A DNA stretch of 64,000 nt, from contig NZ_SACR01000006.1 in NCBI RefSeq assembly GCF_004016505.1, forward strand, positions 186,001 to 250,000. Reading direction: 5' to 3'. The stretch comes from Rubrivivax rivuli. GTDB lineage: Bacteria; Pseudomonadota; Gammaproteobacteria; Burkholderiales; Burkholderiaceae_C. Positions 45,650-53,633 of the stretch are shown here, piece after piece. Position 1 is the stretch's first letter. Every line of letters starts with the position of its first letter. The position numbers and the translations under genes are program-made. Under the pieces are notes generated by a model. It did not search any database and was not told where the DNA came from. It saw only the letters and a list, made by a program, of their open reading frames with translations.

Positions 45650-46834
45650 ATGCAAGACCCGCGTTTCGCCGCAGCCCACGAGGTGCTGCGCCACCACCAT
45701 GCCGCCGGCCGCCTGGCGGGTGTGTCCACGCTGGTCTTCGACGGCAGCGAGGTGGTGGACAGCCTGTGCCTCGGCCACGCCGACCGCGAGGCCGGCACGC
45801 CGCTGCGGCCCGACCACATCCACCGCGCCTTCTCCAACACCAAGCTCTTCACCGCCGTGATGACGCTGATGCTGGTGCAGGAAGGCCGGCTGGCGCTGGA
45901 CGCGCCGGTGCACGCGTGGATCACTGGCTTCGCGAACACCCGCGTGCTGCGGCCCGGCGCCCCCACGCTGCAAGACACCGAACCCCGCAGCGCCGACATC
46001 ACGCTGCGCCACCTGCTCACGCACACCGCGGGCTTCAGCCACGGCGTGTTCGACCCCGGCACGCTGCTTTTCGACGCCTACCGCGCCGAAGGCCTGCGCC
46101 TGCCCGACAAGGACATGGCGCACATCGCCGGGCGGCTGCCGCAGCTGCCGCTGGGCTTCCAGCCCGGCACGGCGTGGCAGTACTCGATGGCGCCCGACGT
46201 GCTGGCCCGCGTGATGGAAGTCGCCACCGGGCTGCCCTTTGCGCAGCTGCTGCAGCAGCGCCTGCTCGGGCCCCTGGGTTTGCACGACACGGCCTATGTG
46301 CTGCAGCCCGCGCAGCAGCCGCGGCTGGCCGCGCTGTACGTGGGCGACGTGGCCGATCCGCGGGCCCCGGGCCTGCAGCGCCTGGACAGCGTGCCCTGGC
46401 GCGAAGCCCACCTCACCCGCGTGCCACGCGAAGGCGGCGCCAGCGGCCTGGCCACCACGCAGGCCGACATGCTGGCGCTGCTGACAAGCCTGCGGCCCGG
46501 CCGCGGCGGGCCGCTGAACGACGCCCTGCTGGCCGAGCTGCTGCGCGACCAGCTGCCGCCCGCGCTGTGCGTGAACTTCCCGTTCACTGGCGTGCGGCCC
46601 ACGCTGGGCTTCAGCCTGGCCGGCGCGGTGACGCGCGGGCCTTCCGACCTTCAGCCCAACACGCCCGTGGGTGAAGTGCAGTGGGGCGGGCTGGCCGGCA
46701 CCCACTGGGCGCTGGTGCCGGCCACGGGGCAGGCGCTGGTGCTGATGACGCAGCGCCACATGGGTTTCTGGAACCCGTTCTGGTTCGAGTGGAAGGCGGC
46801 GGTGTACGCCGCCCTCGGACTCAGTTGCCGCTGA
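45650..46834 (+). CDS. Beta-lactamase-family serine hydrolase
   Basis: 394 residues. Class C beta-lactamase/esterase fold: SxxK in AFSNTKLFTAVM, a Tyr motif in WQYSMAPDVLARVME and a C-terminal HWALVPATGQALVLM segment. No signal peptide is seen, so it is likely cytoplasmic, and more likely an esterase or peptidase than a resistance enzyme. Last gene of the FIST operon; converges and overlaps by 14 bases with the next gene. Confidence 0.85.
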   Translation: MQDPRFAAAHEVLRHHHAAGRLAGVSTLVFDGSEVVDSLCLGHADREAGTPLRPDHIHRAFSNTKLFTAVMTLMLVQEGRLALDAPVHAWITGFANTRVLRPGAPTLQDTEPRSADITLRHLLTHTAGFSHGVFDPGTLLFDAYRAEGLRLPDKDMAHIAGRLPQLPLGFQPGTAWQYSMAPDVLARVMEVATGLPFAQLLQQRLLGPLGLHDTAYVLQPAQQPRLAALYVGDVADPRAPGLQRLDSVPWREAHLTRVPREGGASGLATTQADMLALLTSLRPGRGGPLNDALLAELLRDQLPPALCVNFPFTGVRPTLGFSLAGAVTRGPSDLQPNTPVGEVQWGGLAGTHWALVPATGQALVLMTQRHMGFWNPFWFEWKAAVYAALGLSCR

Positions 46835-47411
46835 ACGGCAGCGAGCTGTGGTGCAGCACGATGCGCAGGCGGCCGGCGTCGTCCTTCACGTAGCCCCAGG
46901 TCTTGTCGACCGTGGTCACATCGCCCTTGCTGTTGGTGATGCGCACGTTGCCCATGGTGGTGGCCGAGTCACCGGCGATGAACACCGCAGCGTTGGCCAC
47001 TTCGCAGTTTGTCCAACCCTTCAGCGCGAAACCCGTGTCCTTCGGGAAGGCCGCGTCGCCCCCCACGAAGTAGGCCAGAGCACCAGCGCGCGTGGTGCGG
47101 AAGGTCTGCGGCGCCACGGTCAGCGTGGGCTTGAAGAGCACGGCACCCATCTGGTAGCCGTAGGCGCTGTCGATCACGCGCTCGGCCAGGGCCTTGGCTG
47201 CGGCCTGGCCGCTGCGGGCGTGGGTGGTGCTGATGTCCACCAGGGCCTGGCACCAGGCGCGCTGCGCGCCCAGGACCTCGGCCTCGCTGATGGCCTGGTT
47301 GACGACGGTGGCGGCAGCAGGTGCCGCAGGCGTCTTGGCGATGGCGCCCGTGGCGGCAGCCAGGGACAGCACCAGGGTGGCAGAGACGGGAATCAGGCGG
47401 CGGGCAGTCAT
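46821..47411 (-). CDS. Secreted SnoaL/NTF2-like protein
   Basis: 196 residues. Signal peptide ending near AIAK. The mature part is a single alpha+beta domain with KTWGYVKDDAGRLRIVLHHS at the end, as in secreted SnoaL/NTF2-like proteins of proteobacteria. It is divergent from a two-component system with a six-repeat operator array between them and is the probable target of that system. Confidence 0.75.
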   Translation of the reverse strand: MTARRLIPVSATLVLSLAAATGAIAKTPAAPAAATVVNQAISEAEVLGAQRAWCQALVDISTTHARSGQAAAKALAERVIDSAYGYQMGAVLFKPTLTVAPQTFRTTRAGALAYFVGGDAAFPKDTGFALKGWTNCEVANAAVFIAGDSATTMGNVRITNSKGDVTTVDKTWGYVKDDAGRLRIVLHHSSLPFSGN

Positions 47412-47517
47412 GGTCAATCTCCAGGAAGTGGAAGCAGGGGAGGGGTACAACCGGGGTGTCGGCGCCCGCCCGGTGGGCCGCAGCGCTGCAACAGTTCTGC
47501 ATTGCAAACCCCGCGCT

Positions 47518-47583
47518 TGAACCGCCGCTGAACCGCCCATGAGCCGCAGATGAGCGGCGCATGAACGGCAGATGAATGCGCCG
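47518..47583. promoter_or_regulatory. Six phased 11-bp direct repeats, probable response-regulator sites
   Basis: TGA occurs at 47518, 47529, 47540, 47551, 47562 and 47573, exactly every 11 bases, as TGAACCGCCGC, TGAACCGCCCA, TGAGCCGCAGA, TGAGCGGCGCA, TGAACGGCAGA and TGAATGCGCCG. Direct repeats at one helical turn are the binding pattern of OmpR/PhoB-type regulators. The array lies between the divergent secreted-protein gene and the kinase-regulator operon. Confidence 0.75.
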
Positions 47584-47616
47584 GCCGGCGCCGGCAGCGC
47601 CGCACAATGCCGCCCC

Positions 47617-49275
47617 ATGTTCCGTCGTCGCCTGAGCCTGGTGCTGAGCCTGCTGGCCGCCGCCGTTGTCGTGGAAGGCATCGGCGCCGCGGCCGCGCTG
47701 CGCGTGGCCGAACGCCAGGTGCAGCGCGGCCGCGTGGCCAGCGACATCCAGCGCGGCTTCGTCGAGCTGTCTGCAGACAAGCAGCGGCTGCGCACCTGGG
47801 TGGCCCAGCTGCAGCAAGGGGCGGGCGCCGACCCGGCCGTGCGCAGCCAGCTGCAGGCACAGATGCGGGCCACGCTGGCGCAGCTGCAGCAATGGGCCGA
47901 GCTGGCCCTGGCACTGGACGAAGGCCGCGGCGGCAGCGACAACCGCGCCGAGCACCTGCGCCGGCAAGACGCCCTGGCCGTGCTCACGCGCAGCCTGGCC
48001 GACCTGGAGAACACCGTGGCGCAGGCCCGGCCATTGCTGCCGGGTGCTGATGCGCGCCAGGCCTGGCAGGCGCTCTCGGCAGTGTTCGATCTCTCGCAGG
48101 GGCGCGACCTGCGCCAGCTGCTCGCGGAAAACATCGCCCGCGAGGCCGAAGCCGTGCAGCGCGAACGCGCAGCGGCCGACACCACGCTGGCCTGGATGCG
48201 CAGCCTGTGGCTGCTGATGGCCGGCACGCTGGCCGCTGCGGCGCTGCTGGCGGCGGGCTACTTCACGCGCGCGCTGCGCGGCCCGCTCGGCCGCCTGCTC
48301 GAGGGCACCGAGGCGCTGCAGCAAGGCCGGCTGGAACACCGCATCGCACTGAGCGGCCGCGACGAGTTCAGCGCCGTGGCGCGCAGCATCAACACGCTGG
48401 CCGCCGAGCTGCAGCACCACCGCCAGCAAGAGACGCAGCAGCGCCAGGAACTCGAAGCGCTGGTGCAGGCGCGCACCGCCGCGCTGCAGGAAGCGCTGGC
48501 CGCCTTGCAGCAGGCCGATGGCCGCCGGCGCCAGCTGCTGGCCGACATCAGCCACGAGCTGCGCACGCCCACCACGGCCATCCGCGGCGAGGCCGAGATC
48601 ACGCTGCGCGGGCCCGAGCGCCCGGCCGACGAGTACCGCAACGCGCTGCGCCGCATCGTCGACACCTCGCGCGATCTGGGCCACGTCATCGACGACCTGC
48701 TGGCCGTGGCGCGGCAAGACCTGGACGCGCTTTCGCTCGTGAAGCAGCCGCTCGACCCCGCCGCCCCGCTGACCGAGGCGCTGGCGCAAGCCGGCGCGCT
48801 GGCTGCGCAGTGCCAGGTGCAGCTGACACCGGCCGAGCTGCCCACGGGCCGCTGGCAGCTGATGGGCGATGCGCAGCGCCTGCGCCAGCTGCTGCTGGTG
48901 CTGCTGGACAACGCGGTGCGTTACTCCAGCGCCGGGGGCGAGGTGACGCTGGTGGTGGCCGAAACCGCAGCCCCTGAGCCACAGCCCGCCGACAGCCCGC
49001 ACTGGCTGCAGGTGGACGTGCTCGACCGTGGCATCGGCATCCCGCCGCAAGAGCTGCCGCAGGTCTTCGAGCGCCACTTCCGCGGCAGCGCCGCACGCCG
49101 CCACCGCGCCGACGGCAGCGGCCTGGGCCTGGCCATCGCACGCACACTGGCGCTGGCCCACGGCGGGCGCCTGGAACTCACGCCGCGCCAAGGCGGCGGC
49201 ACACGCGCGCGGGTGCTGCTGCCGCTGCTGGCGGCCACCGTGCCGCAGCCCGACACACGCACCACGGCCCCATGA
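47617..49275 (+). CDS. Membrane sensor histidine kinase
   Basis: 552 residues from ATG 47617; an ATG at 47572 lies inside the repeat array and is less likely. Membrane segments at about 7-27 and 192-212 flank a helical periplasmic sensor; HAMP follows, then HisKA (ADISHELRTPTTAIRGEAEI) and HATPase (LDRGIGIPPQELPQVFERHF). Stop overlaps the regulator start (ATGA). Signal unknown. Confidence 0.92.
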   Translation: MFRRRLSLVLSLLAAAVVVEGIGAAAALRVAERQVQRGRVASDIQRGFVELSADKQRLRTWVAQLQQGAGADPAVRSQLQAQMRATLAQLQQWAELALALDEGRGGSDNRAEHLRRQDALAVLTRSLADLENTVAQARPLLPGADARQAWQALSAVFDLSQGRDLRQLLAENIAREAEAVQRERAAADTTLAWMRSLWLLMAGTLAAAALLAAGYFTRALRGPLGRLLEGTEALQQGRLEHRIALSGRDEFSAVARSINTLAAELQHHRQQETQQRQELEALVQARTAALQEALAALQQADGRRRQLLADISHELRTPTTAIRGEAEITLRGPERPADEYRNALRRIVDTSRDLGHVIDDLLAVARQDLDALSLVKQPLDPAAPLTEALAQAGALAAQCQVQLTPAELPTGRWQLMGDAQRLRQLLLVLLDNAVRYSSAGGEVTLVVAETAAPEPQPADSPHWLQVDVLDRGIGIPPQELPQVFERHFRGSAARRHRADGSGLGLAIARTLALAHGGRLELTPRQGGGTRARVLLPLLAATVPQPDTRTTAP

Positions 49276-49997
49276 ACATCCTGCTGGTTGAAGACGACGC
49301 CCGCGTGGCTGATTTCCTGCTGCGCGGCCTGCGTGCCGAAGGCCACCGCGTGCAGCGCGCCGCCACCGGCCCCGAAGGCTTGGCGATGGCGCAAGACGCC
49401 GCGCGTGAAGCCGCGCGCGGCAGCGCGGCCGACGAGCCCACCGTGATGGTGCTGGACGTGATGCTGCCGGGCCTGAGCGGGCTGGAGGTGTGCCAGACGC
49501 TGCGCGCGCAGCAGGTGCAACTGCCCATCCTGATGCTGACGGCCCTGGGCACGCTGGAAGACCGCGTGAGCGGCCTGCGCCTGGGCGCCGACGATTACCT
49601 GTGCAAGCCCTTTGAGTTCGAGGAACTGCTGGCGCGGCTGGAGGCCCTGGGCCGGCGTGGCCGCGAGCACCGCCCGGCCCCGGCGCGGCTGCTGCAGGTC
49701 GCCGACCTGGAGCTCGACCGCGAACGCATGCAGGCGCGCCGCGGCGGCCATGCGCTGGCGCTCACCGCGCGCGAGCTGGCGCTGCTGGAACTGCTGATGA
49801 GCACGCCCGGCCGGCTCTTCAGCCGCGAGCGCATCCTGGCCAACGTGTGGGGCACGCACGAAGACCCGCTGACCAACATCGTCGACGTCTACATCCGCCG
49901 CCTGCGCAGCAAGATCGACGACGGCCAGGCCGTGCCGCTGATCCACACGCTGCGCGGCCTGGGCTACAAGCTGGAAGACCCACGCACGGCGGGTTGA
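49272..49997 (+). CDS. OmpR-family response regulator
   Basis: 241 residues. Receiver domain with phospho-Asp in VMVLDVMLPGLSGLEV and Lys in LCKPFEFEELLARL, and a C-terminal winged helix (ALTARELALLELLMSTPGRL, NIVDVYIRRLRSKID). It overlaps the kinase stop. The phased repeats upstream of the kinase are its likely binding sites. Confidence 0.94.
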   Translation: MNILLVEDDARVADFLLRGLRAEGHRVQRAATGPEGLAMAQDAAREAARGSAADEPTVMVLDVMLPGLSGLEVCQTLRAQQVQLPILMLTALGTLEDRVSGLRLGADDYLCKPFEFEELLARLEALGRRGREHRPAPARLLQVADLELDRERMQARRGGHALALTARELALLELLMSTPGRLFSRERILANVWGTHEDPLTNIVDVYIRRLRSKIDDGQAVPLIHTLRGLGYKLEDPRTAG

Positions 49998-50009
49998 GGC
50001 GCGAGCGGC

Positions 50010-50720
50010 TCAGCGCGCCACCCAGCCCCCGCACACCGGGAACACCTGCCCCACGAAGCAGTTCGCCGCGGGGCTGCAGAGGTAGGCCGCGAACATCGCG
50101 TCTTCACGCGCGGCCACCAGGCGGCCCAGCGGCACCTCGCGCGCCAGGCGCTCCTGGAAACGCGGGTTGGCCTGCACCTCGGGCGGGAAGTAGGTGGGGT
50201 TGTCGACGAAGTTCTGAGCGATGGCATTGACCTGCACGCGCTGCGGTGCGAGCTCCACGCCCACCGCCTGCACATAGGCCAGCTGCGCACCGCGCGCGGC
50301 GCTGTAGCTGCTGGCGCGCTTCATGCCGCGCAGCGCCGAGGCGCTGCCCATCACCAGCACCTTGCCCCCGCCGCGCTGCACCATGCCGGGCACCGCGGCG
50401 CGTACCAGGCGGGGCAGGGGGTCGACGAGCGCGGCGAAGACCTCGCGCCATTCGGCATCGTCCACCGCCGCGGCCGGCGTGGTGGGCGCCTGCAGCGCGA
50501 GGTTGGCCACCAGCACATCGATGGGGCCGGCCGCAGCCACCACCTCGGCCGCCGCGTGCGGCGCGCTCAGCGCCGCGGTGCTGGCCACCACCGTGGCGCC
50601 CTGCTCGGCCAGCACCGCGCACAAGGCCGGGCCCATGAAGGCATCGGCCTGCGTGACGAGCACGCGCAGGCCTTGCAGGGGTGCGTGAACGGTGGGCGTG
50701 GTGGTGGGCAGCGAAGGCAT
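50010..50720 (-). CDS. Short-chain dehydrogenase/reductase family protein
   Basis: 236 residues from ATG 50720. Rossmann start (LQGLRVLVTQADAFMGPALC) in which the usual GxxxGxG is altered, the catalytic YSAARGAQLAYVQ with YxxxR in place of YxxxK, and NAIAQNFVDNPTYFPPE. Halohydrin dehalogenases share this changed nucleotide site and a Ser-Tyr-Arg triad, so it may belong to that group rather than to ordinary reductases. Role unknown. Confidence 0.8.
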   Translation of the reverse strand: MPSLPTTTPTVHAPLQGLRVLVTQADAFMGPALCAVLAEQGATVVASTAALSAPHAAAEVVAAAGPIDVLVANLALQAPTTPAAAVDDAEWREVFAALVDPLPRLVRAAVPGMVQRGGGKVLVMGSASALRGMKRASSYSAARGAQLAYVQAVGVELAPQRVQVNAIAQNFVDNPTYFPPEVQANPRFQERLAREVPLGRLVAAREDAMFAAYLCSPAANCFVGQVFPVCGGWVAR

Positions 50721-50818
50721 GGCAGGTTTCCTTGTCGTGGTTCGCGGTGCAGTGTGCGACGGGCCTGATCCTAGGGCGGCAGATCTGGCCAACGAAGGCC
50801 GGCCGCCGCGAAGTCGGC

Positions 50819-50824
50819 TATACT
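50819..50824 (+). promoter_or_regulatory. -10 element of the initiator tRNA gene
   Basis: TATACT, 13 bases before the mature tRNA start. No clear -35 is visible. Confidence 0.5.
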
Positions 50825-50836
50825 GCGCAGCTCAGT

Positions 50837-50913
<77 letters not shown>

Positions 50914-50940
50914 AGAAATTTGAGTGCTGACAGGCACTTA

Positions 50941-50965
50941 CGAAGCCCGCTCCGTGCGGGCTTCG
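50941..50965 (+). terminator. tRNA terminator
   Basis: 10-bp stem, CGAAGCCCGC and GCGGGCTTCG, 5-base loop, followed by GCGTTTCT. Positioned 28 bases after the tRNA. Confidence 0.75.
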
Positions 50966-51263
50966 GCGTTTCTGGGCCTCTGTGACGAGGTTTGTGACGA
51001 GGTCTGTGTTGTCACCGAACCCAGCTAAGCGGAAAGTGACCGTTGGGCTCTGTGGCGACGCTGAAGAGCCGCTCGCAGCAAGACTCGTTCGCTGTAGCCA
51101 CGGCATGTTCTCCCAGTCCACGAGCACGTGGGTCGCCTTCGAAGTTCTGCCGCTCTCACAAAGCGAAGGGGCGAAGTTGCTCGATAGGTTGAAGCGCCTG
51201 GCCGCCAGCTCTCGGGCTTGGCGAACTCTCCAAGTCGCCGCATTCCTCCCCACCGGCCAACCG
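50966..51263. other. No gene supported
   Basis: Between the tRNA terminator and the end of the NrtR gene. Frames on both strands are open but show no conserved family; a leftward frame contains HVLVDWENMP, like the first strand of NYN-domain nucleases, with nothing else of the fold behind it. Confidence 0.4.
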
Positions 51264-51938
51264 TCAGAACCGGAAACCCGGAGCCACCTGGAAGAGTTGT
51301 GCCGGTCGCTGCGCACCATGCTCGAAGGCGCCAGGTACTTCCACGATGTCCGGGCTCTTGGCGAAGCGCCGGCGGAACGCACCTTTGTCCAGACGAAACC
51401 GCTGCGCTGGGCCCGGCGACAGGATCGCCTCGCAAACCCGCTGCAGTTGAGTCAAGGTGAAACGTTCGGGCATCAGGTGCAGCGGCAAGGCGTGGTCTTG
51501 AATGCGCTGCCTTAGCGCAGTCCGTGCCCAGAGGATCTGCTGTGCGTGATCGAAGGCCAGGCGCTCGCCTGGCGCATCGGCATCACACCATTGCACACGG
51601 TCTACGCTGGACCGCACGACCGCTTGCACCTGGTCACGTGGCAGCAGCGCGCAGTGCAGAACGGACAACGACCAGCCACGAGGATCGCGCGCTGCGCCCG
51701 CGAAGGTTCGCAACTGCGCCAGATACGGCACCTCCACGCTGATCTTCTCGCGCAGCGCTCTTCGGGCGGTGACCTCGAGATCCGCATCACCCTGTGGCTG
51801 GAGGATGGCGCCCGGCAGTGCCCACAAGCCCGCTGCGGGCTCCTGCTCGCGCCGCACCAGCAGCACCTGCAGACGGTCGTCTGTGACGCTGAACAGCGCG
51901 ACGTCAGCGGAAACGAGCGGATAAAGCTGCCTGACCAT
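51264..51938 (-). CDS. nrtR: NrtR-type regulator of NAD metabolism
   Basis: 224 residues from ATG 51938. N-terminal Nudix-like domain (LWALPGAILQPQGDADLEV, then REKIS) in which the catalytic Nudix glutamates are largely lost, and a C-terminal winged helix (PLHLMPERFTLTQLQRVCEA, KGAFRRRFAKSPDIVEV). NrtR proteins repress NAD salvage genes and sense ADP-ribose. It is divergent from pnuC-nadR with two palindromes between, which fits. Confidence 0.87.
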   Translation of the reverse strand: MVRQLYPLVSADVALFSVTDDRLQVLLVRREQEPAAGLWALPGAILQPQGDADLEVTARRALREKISVEVPYLAQLRTFAGAARDPRGWSLSVLHCALLPRDQVQAVVRSSVDRVQWCDADAPGERLAFDHAQQILWARTALRQRIQDHALPLHLMPERFTLTQLQRVCEAILSPGPAQRFRLDKGAFRRRFAKSPDIVEVPGAFEHGAQRPAQLFQVAPGFRF

Positions 51939-51948
51939 GACGAGACAG

Positions 51949-51986
51949 TTTGCCAGACTCTGGCTAAGATATTGGCATTCTGCCAA
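51949..51986. promoter_or_regulatory. Probable NrtR operator pair
   Basis: TTTGCCA-N5-TGGCTAA at 51949-51967 and a perfect TTGGCA-TTC-TGCCAA at 51972-51986. They share TGCCA/TGGCA half-sites and sit between the divergent nrtR and pnuC starts. Confidence 0.65.
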
Positions 51987-52011
51987 CAACATGGTCTGAA
52001 GGGTGGGCTCG

Positions 52012-52590
52012 GTGATCTGGCTCGAGGTCTTGGCGAACGGCGCGATGACGGTCTCCATCTTGCTGGCCGCTCGCAACAGCGTGCACACCTGGTGGACAGG
52101 CATCGCCGGCTGCCTGCTCTTTGCTGCCCTGTTCACACAAGCCAAGCTGTACGCCGATGTGACGCTGCAGGCCTTCTTCGTGGCCACCAGCGCCGCGGGT
52201 TGGTGGCGATGGCGCGTCCAGCAGCACCAGCCGCAACTGCCCATCACCAGCGCAGATCACCGCAGCTTGCTTCTTTTGCTGATGTGCGGTGTGCTCGGCG
52301 CGATGGCTTACGGCTGGCTCCTGTCGCGATGGACAGACGCCTTTGCCCCGTTCCTGGATTCACTGGTGCTGGCCTTCAGCATCGTCGCGCAGTTGCTGCT
52401 GATGAAACGCCAGATCCAGACCTGGTGGTTCTGGCTGCTGGTCAATCTGCTGGCGGTTCCGCTGTTCTTCAGCCGGGAGCTCTACATCACCGCGGCCCTG
52501 TACACGGCTTACCTGCTCAATGCCGGCTTGGCGCTCAGGCACTGGAAGCGCTTGGCCCAGCTGCAGCGTCGGCCAGCGCAAGCCGCATGA
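52012..52590 (+). CDS. pnuC: PnuC-type nicotinamide riboside transporter
   Basis: 192 residues from GTG 52012, chosen for the AAGGG spacing; GTG 52003 is possible. Seven membrane segments with the hallmarks SILLAARNSVHTWWTGIAGC and LLVNLLAVPLFFSRELYITA. PnuC moves nicotinamide riboside by facilitated diffusion, driven by phosphorylation through NadR, whose gene overlaps its stop. Confidence 0.9.
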   Translation: MIWLEVLANGAMTVSILLAARNSVHTWWTGIAGCLLFAALFTQAKLYADVTLQAFFVATSAAGWWRWRVQQHQPQLPITSADHRSLLLLLMCGVLGAMAYGWLLSRWTDAFAPFLDSLVLAFSIVAQLLLMKRQIQTWWFWLLVNLLAVPLFFSRELYITAALYTAYLLNAGLALRHWKRLAQLQRRPAQAA

Positions 52591-53633
52591 ACACTCGCTT
52601 TCGTCGGGGCCTGGTTGTCGGCAAGTTCAGTCCGCTGCACCACGGACACGAGTTCCTGATCAAGACAGCCCAAGCCGCTTGCGACGAGGTCGTGGTGCTT
52701 TCCTACTCCAAGCCCGAGTTTGCGCACTGCCATGCGGCGTCGCGTCGAGCCTGGTTGCGTCACCTCTTTCCGGACGTCGCGTCAGTCGTCCTGGACGATG
52801 CAGAACTGGCCCGGCTGTGCCGGATCAGGTGCGTCGTGCCACGCTGCATGCCCGCCAACGACGCGACGGACGACGAACACCGGGCCTTCGTGGCTTGGAT
52901 CTGCCAGCGCCTGCTGCAGCTTCATGTCGAGGCGGTCTTCACAAGCGAAGCCTACGGCGCAGGCTTTGCGGGCTTCCTCTCCCGCGAGTTCGCGCAAGAG
53001 GCCGTGTCGCACCCAGGCGTCGTGCACTGCCTGGTCGATCAGCGCCGGACCACGTACCCAGTCCGAGGGACCGATGTCCGAGAAGACCCGGCGCGGTGGC
53101 GCGCTTGGGTCGACCCCCTGGTGCACGCTGACCTGGTGAGGCGCGTCTGCATCCTGGGCGGCGAATCGAGCGGCAAGACGACGCTGGCCGGCGCACTTGC
53201 AAGGACGCTGGGTGCGGCGCTGGTGCCCGAGTACGGGAGGGCCTATTGGGAGCAAACCGGGCAAGACCTCAGTCTTCACGAACTGGAAGTCGTGGCACGA
53301 ACCCAGGTGGCGCACGAGATCCAGGCCGCGCAGAGCACGCCACCTTGCCTGGTCTGCGACACCTCGCCCTTGTCGACGCTGATTTACGCCTTGCTGGACC
53401 ACGGCCGACCGCCACGCGCTCTCGTTGCGCTGTCACGGAGGCGCTACGACCTCATCGTTCTCTGCAGGCCAGACATCGCGTTCCAACAAGACGGCACGCG
53501 TCGGGATGCAAGCTGGCGTGCTGCCCAGCATGAGATGACGCGGGCGCTGCTGCGCCGCCGCAGGCTGCCCTTTCTCGAAGTGTCTGGCAGCGTCGACGAA
53601 CGTGTGGCCCAGGTGGTGGAGAAACTGACGTGA
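52587..53633 (+). CDS. nadR: NadR: NMN adenylyltransferase / ribosylnicotinamide kinase
   Basis: 348 residues. Adenylyltransferase motif GKFSPLHHGH (12-21) and the kinase P-loop GGESSGKTT (191-199). The HTH domain of the E. coli protein is absent, so regulation falls to NrtR. It phosphorylates imported nicotinamide riboside to NMN and then makes NAD. Starts inside pnuC and its stop overlaps the next gene's GTG. Confidence 0.93.
   Translation: MNTRFRRGLVVGKFSPLHHGHEFLIKTAQAACDEVVVLSYSKPEFAHCHAASRRAWLRHLFPDVASVVLDDAELARLCRIRCVVPRCMPANDATDDEHRAFVAWICQRLLQLHVEAVFTSEAYGAGFAGFLSREFAQEAVSHPGVVHCLVDQRRTTYPVRGTDVREDPARWRAWVDPLVHADLVRRVCILGGESSGKTTLAGALARTLGAALVPEYGRAYWEQTGQDLSLHELEVVARTQVAHEIQAAQSTPPCLVCDTSPLSTLIYALLDHGRPPRALVALSRRRYDLIVLCRPDIAFQQDGTRRDASWRAAQHEMTRALLRRRRLPFLEVSGSVDERVAQVVEKLT

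Noticed and set aside
50966-51263. Possible NYN-domain nuclease (HVLVDWENMP) leftward
   Set aside because: Only one strand motif; none of the later Asp-containing strands follows, and the frame reads into the tRNA and NrtR gene.
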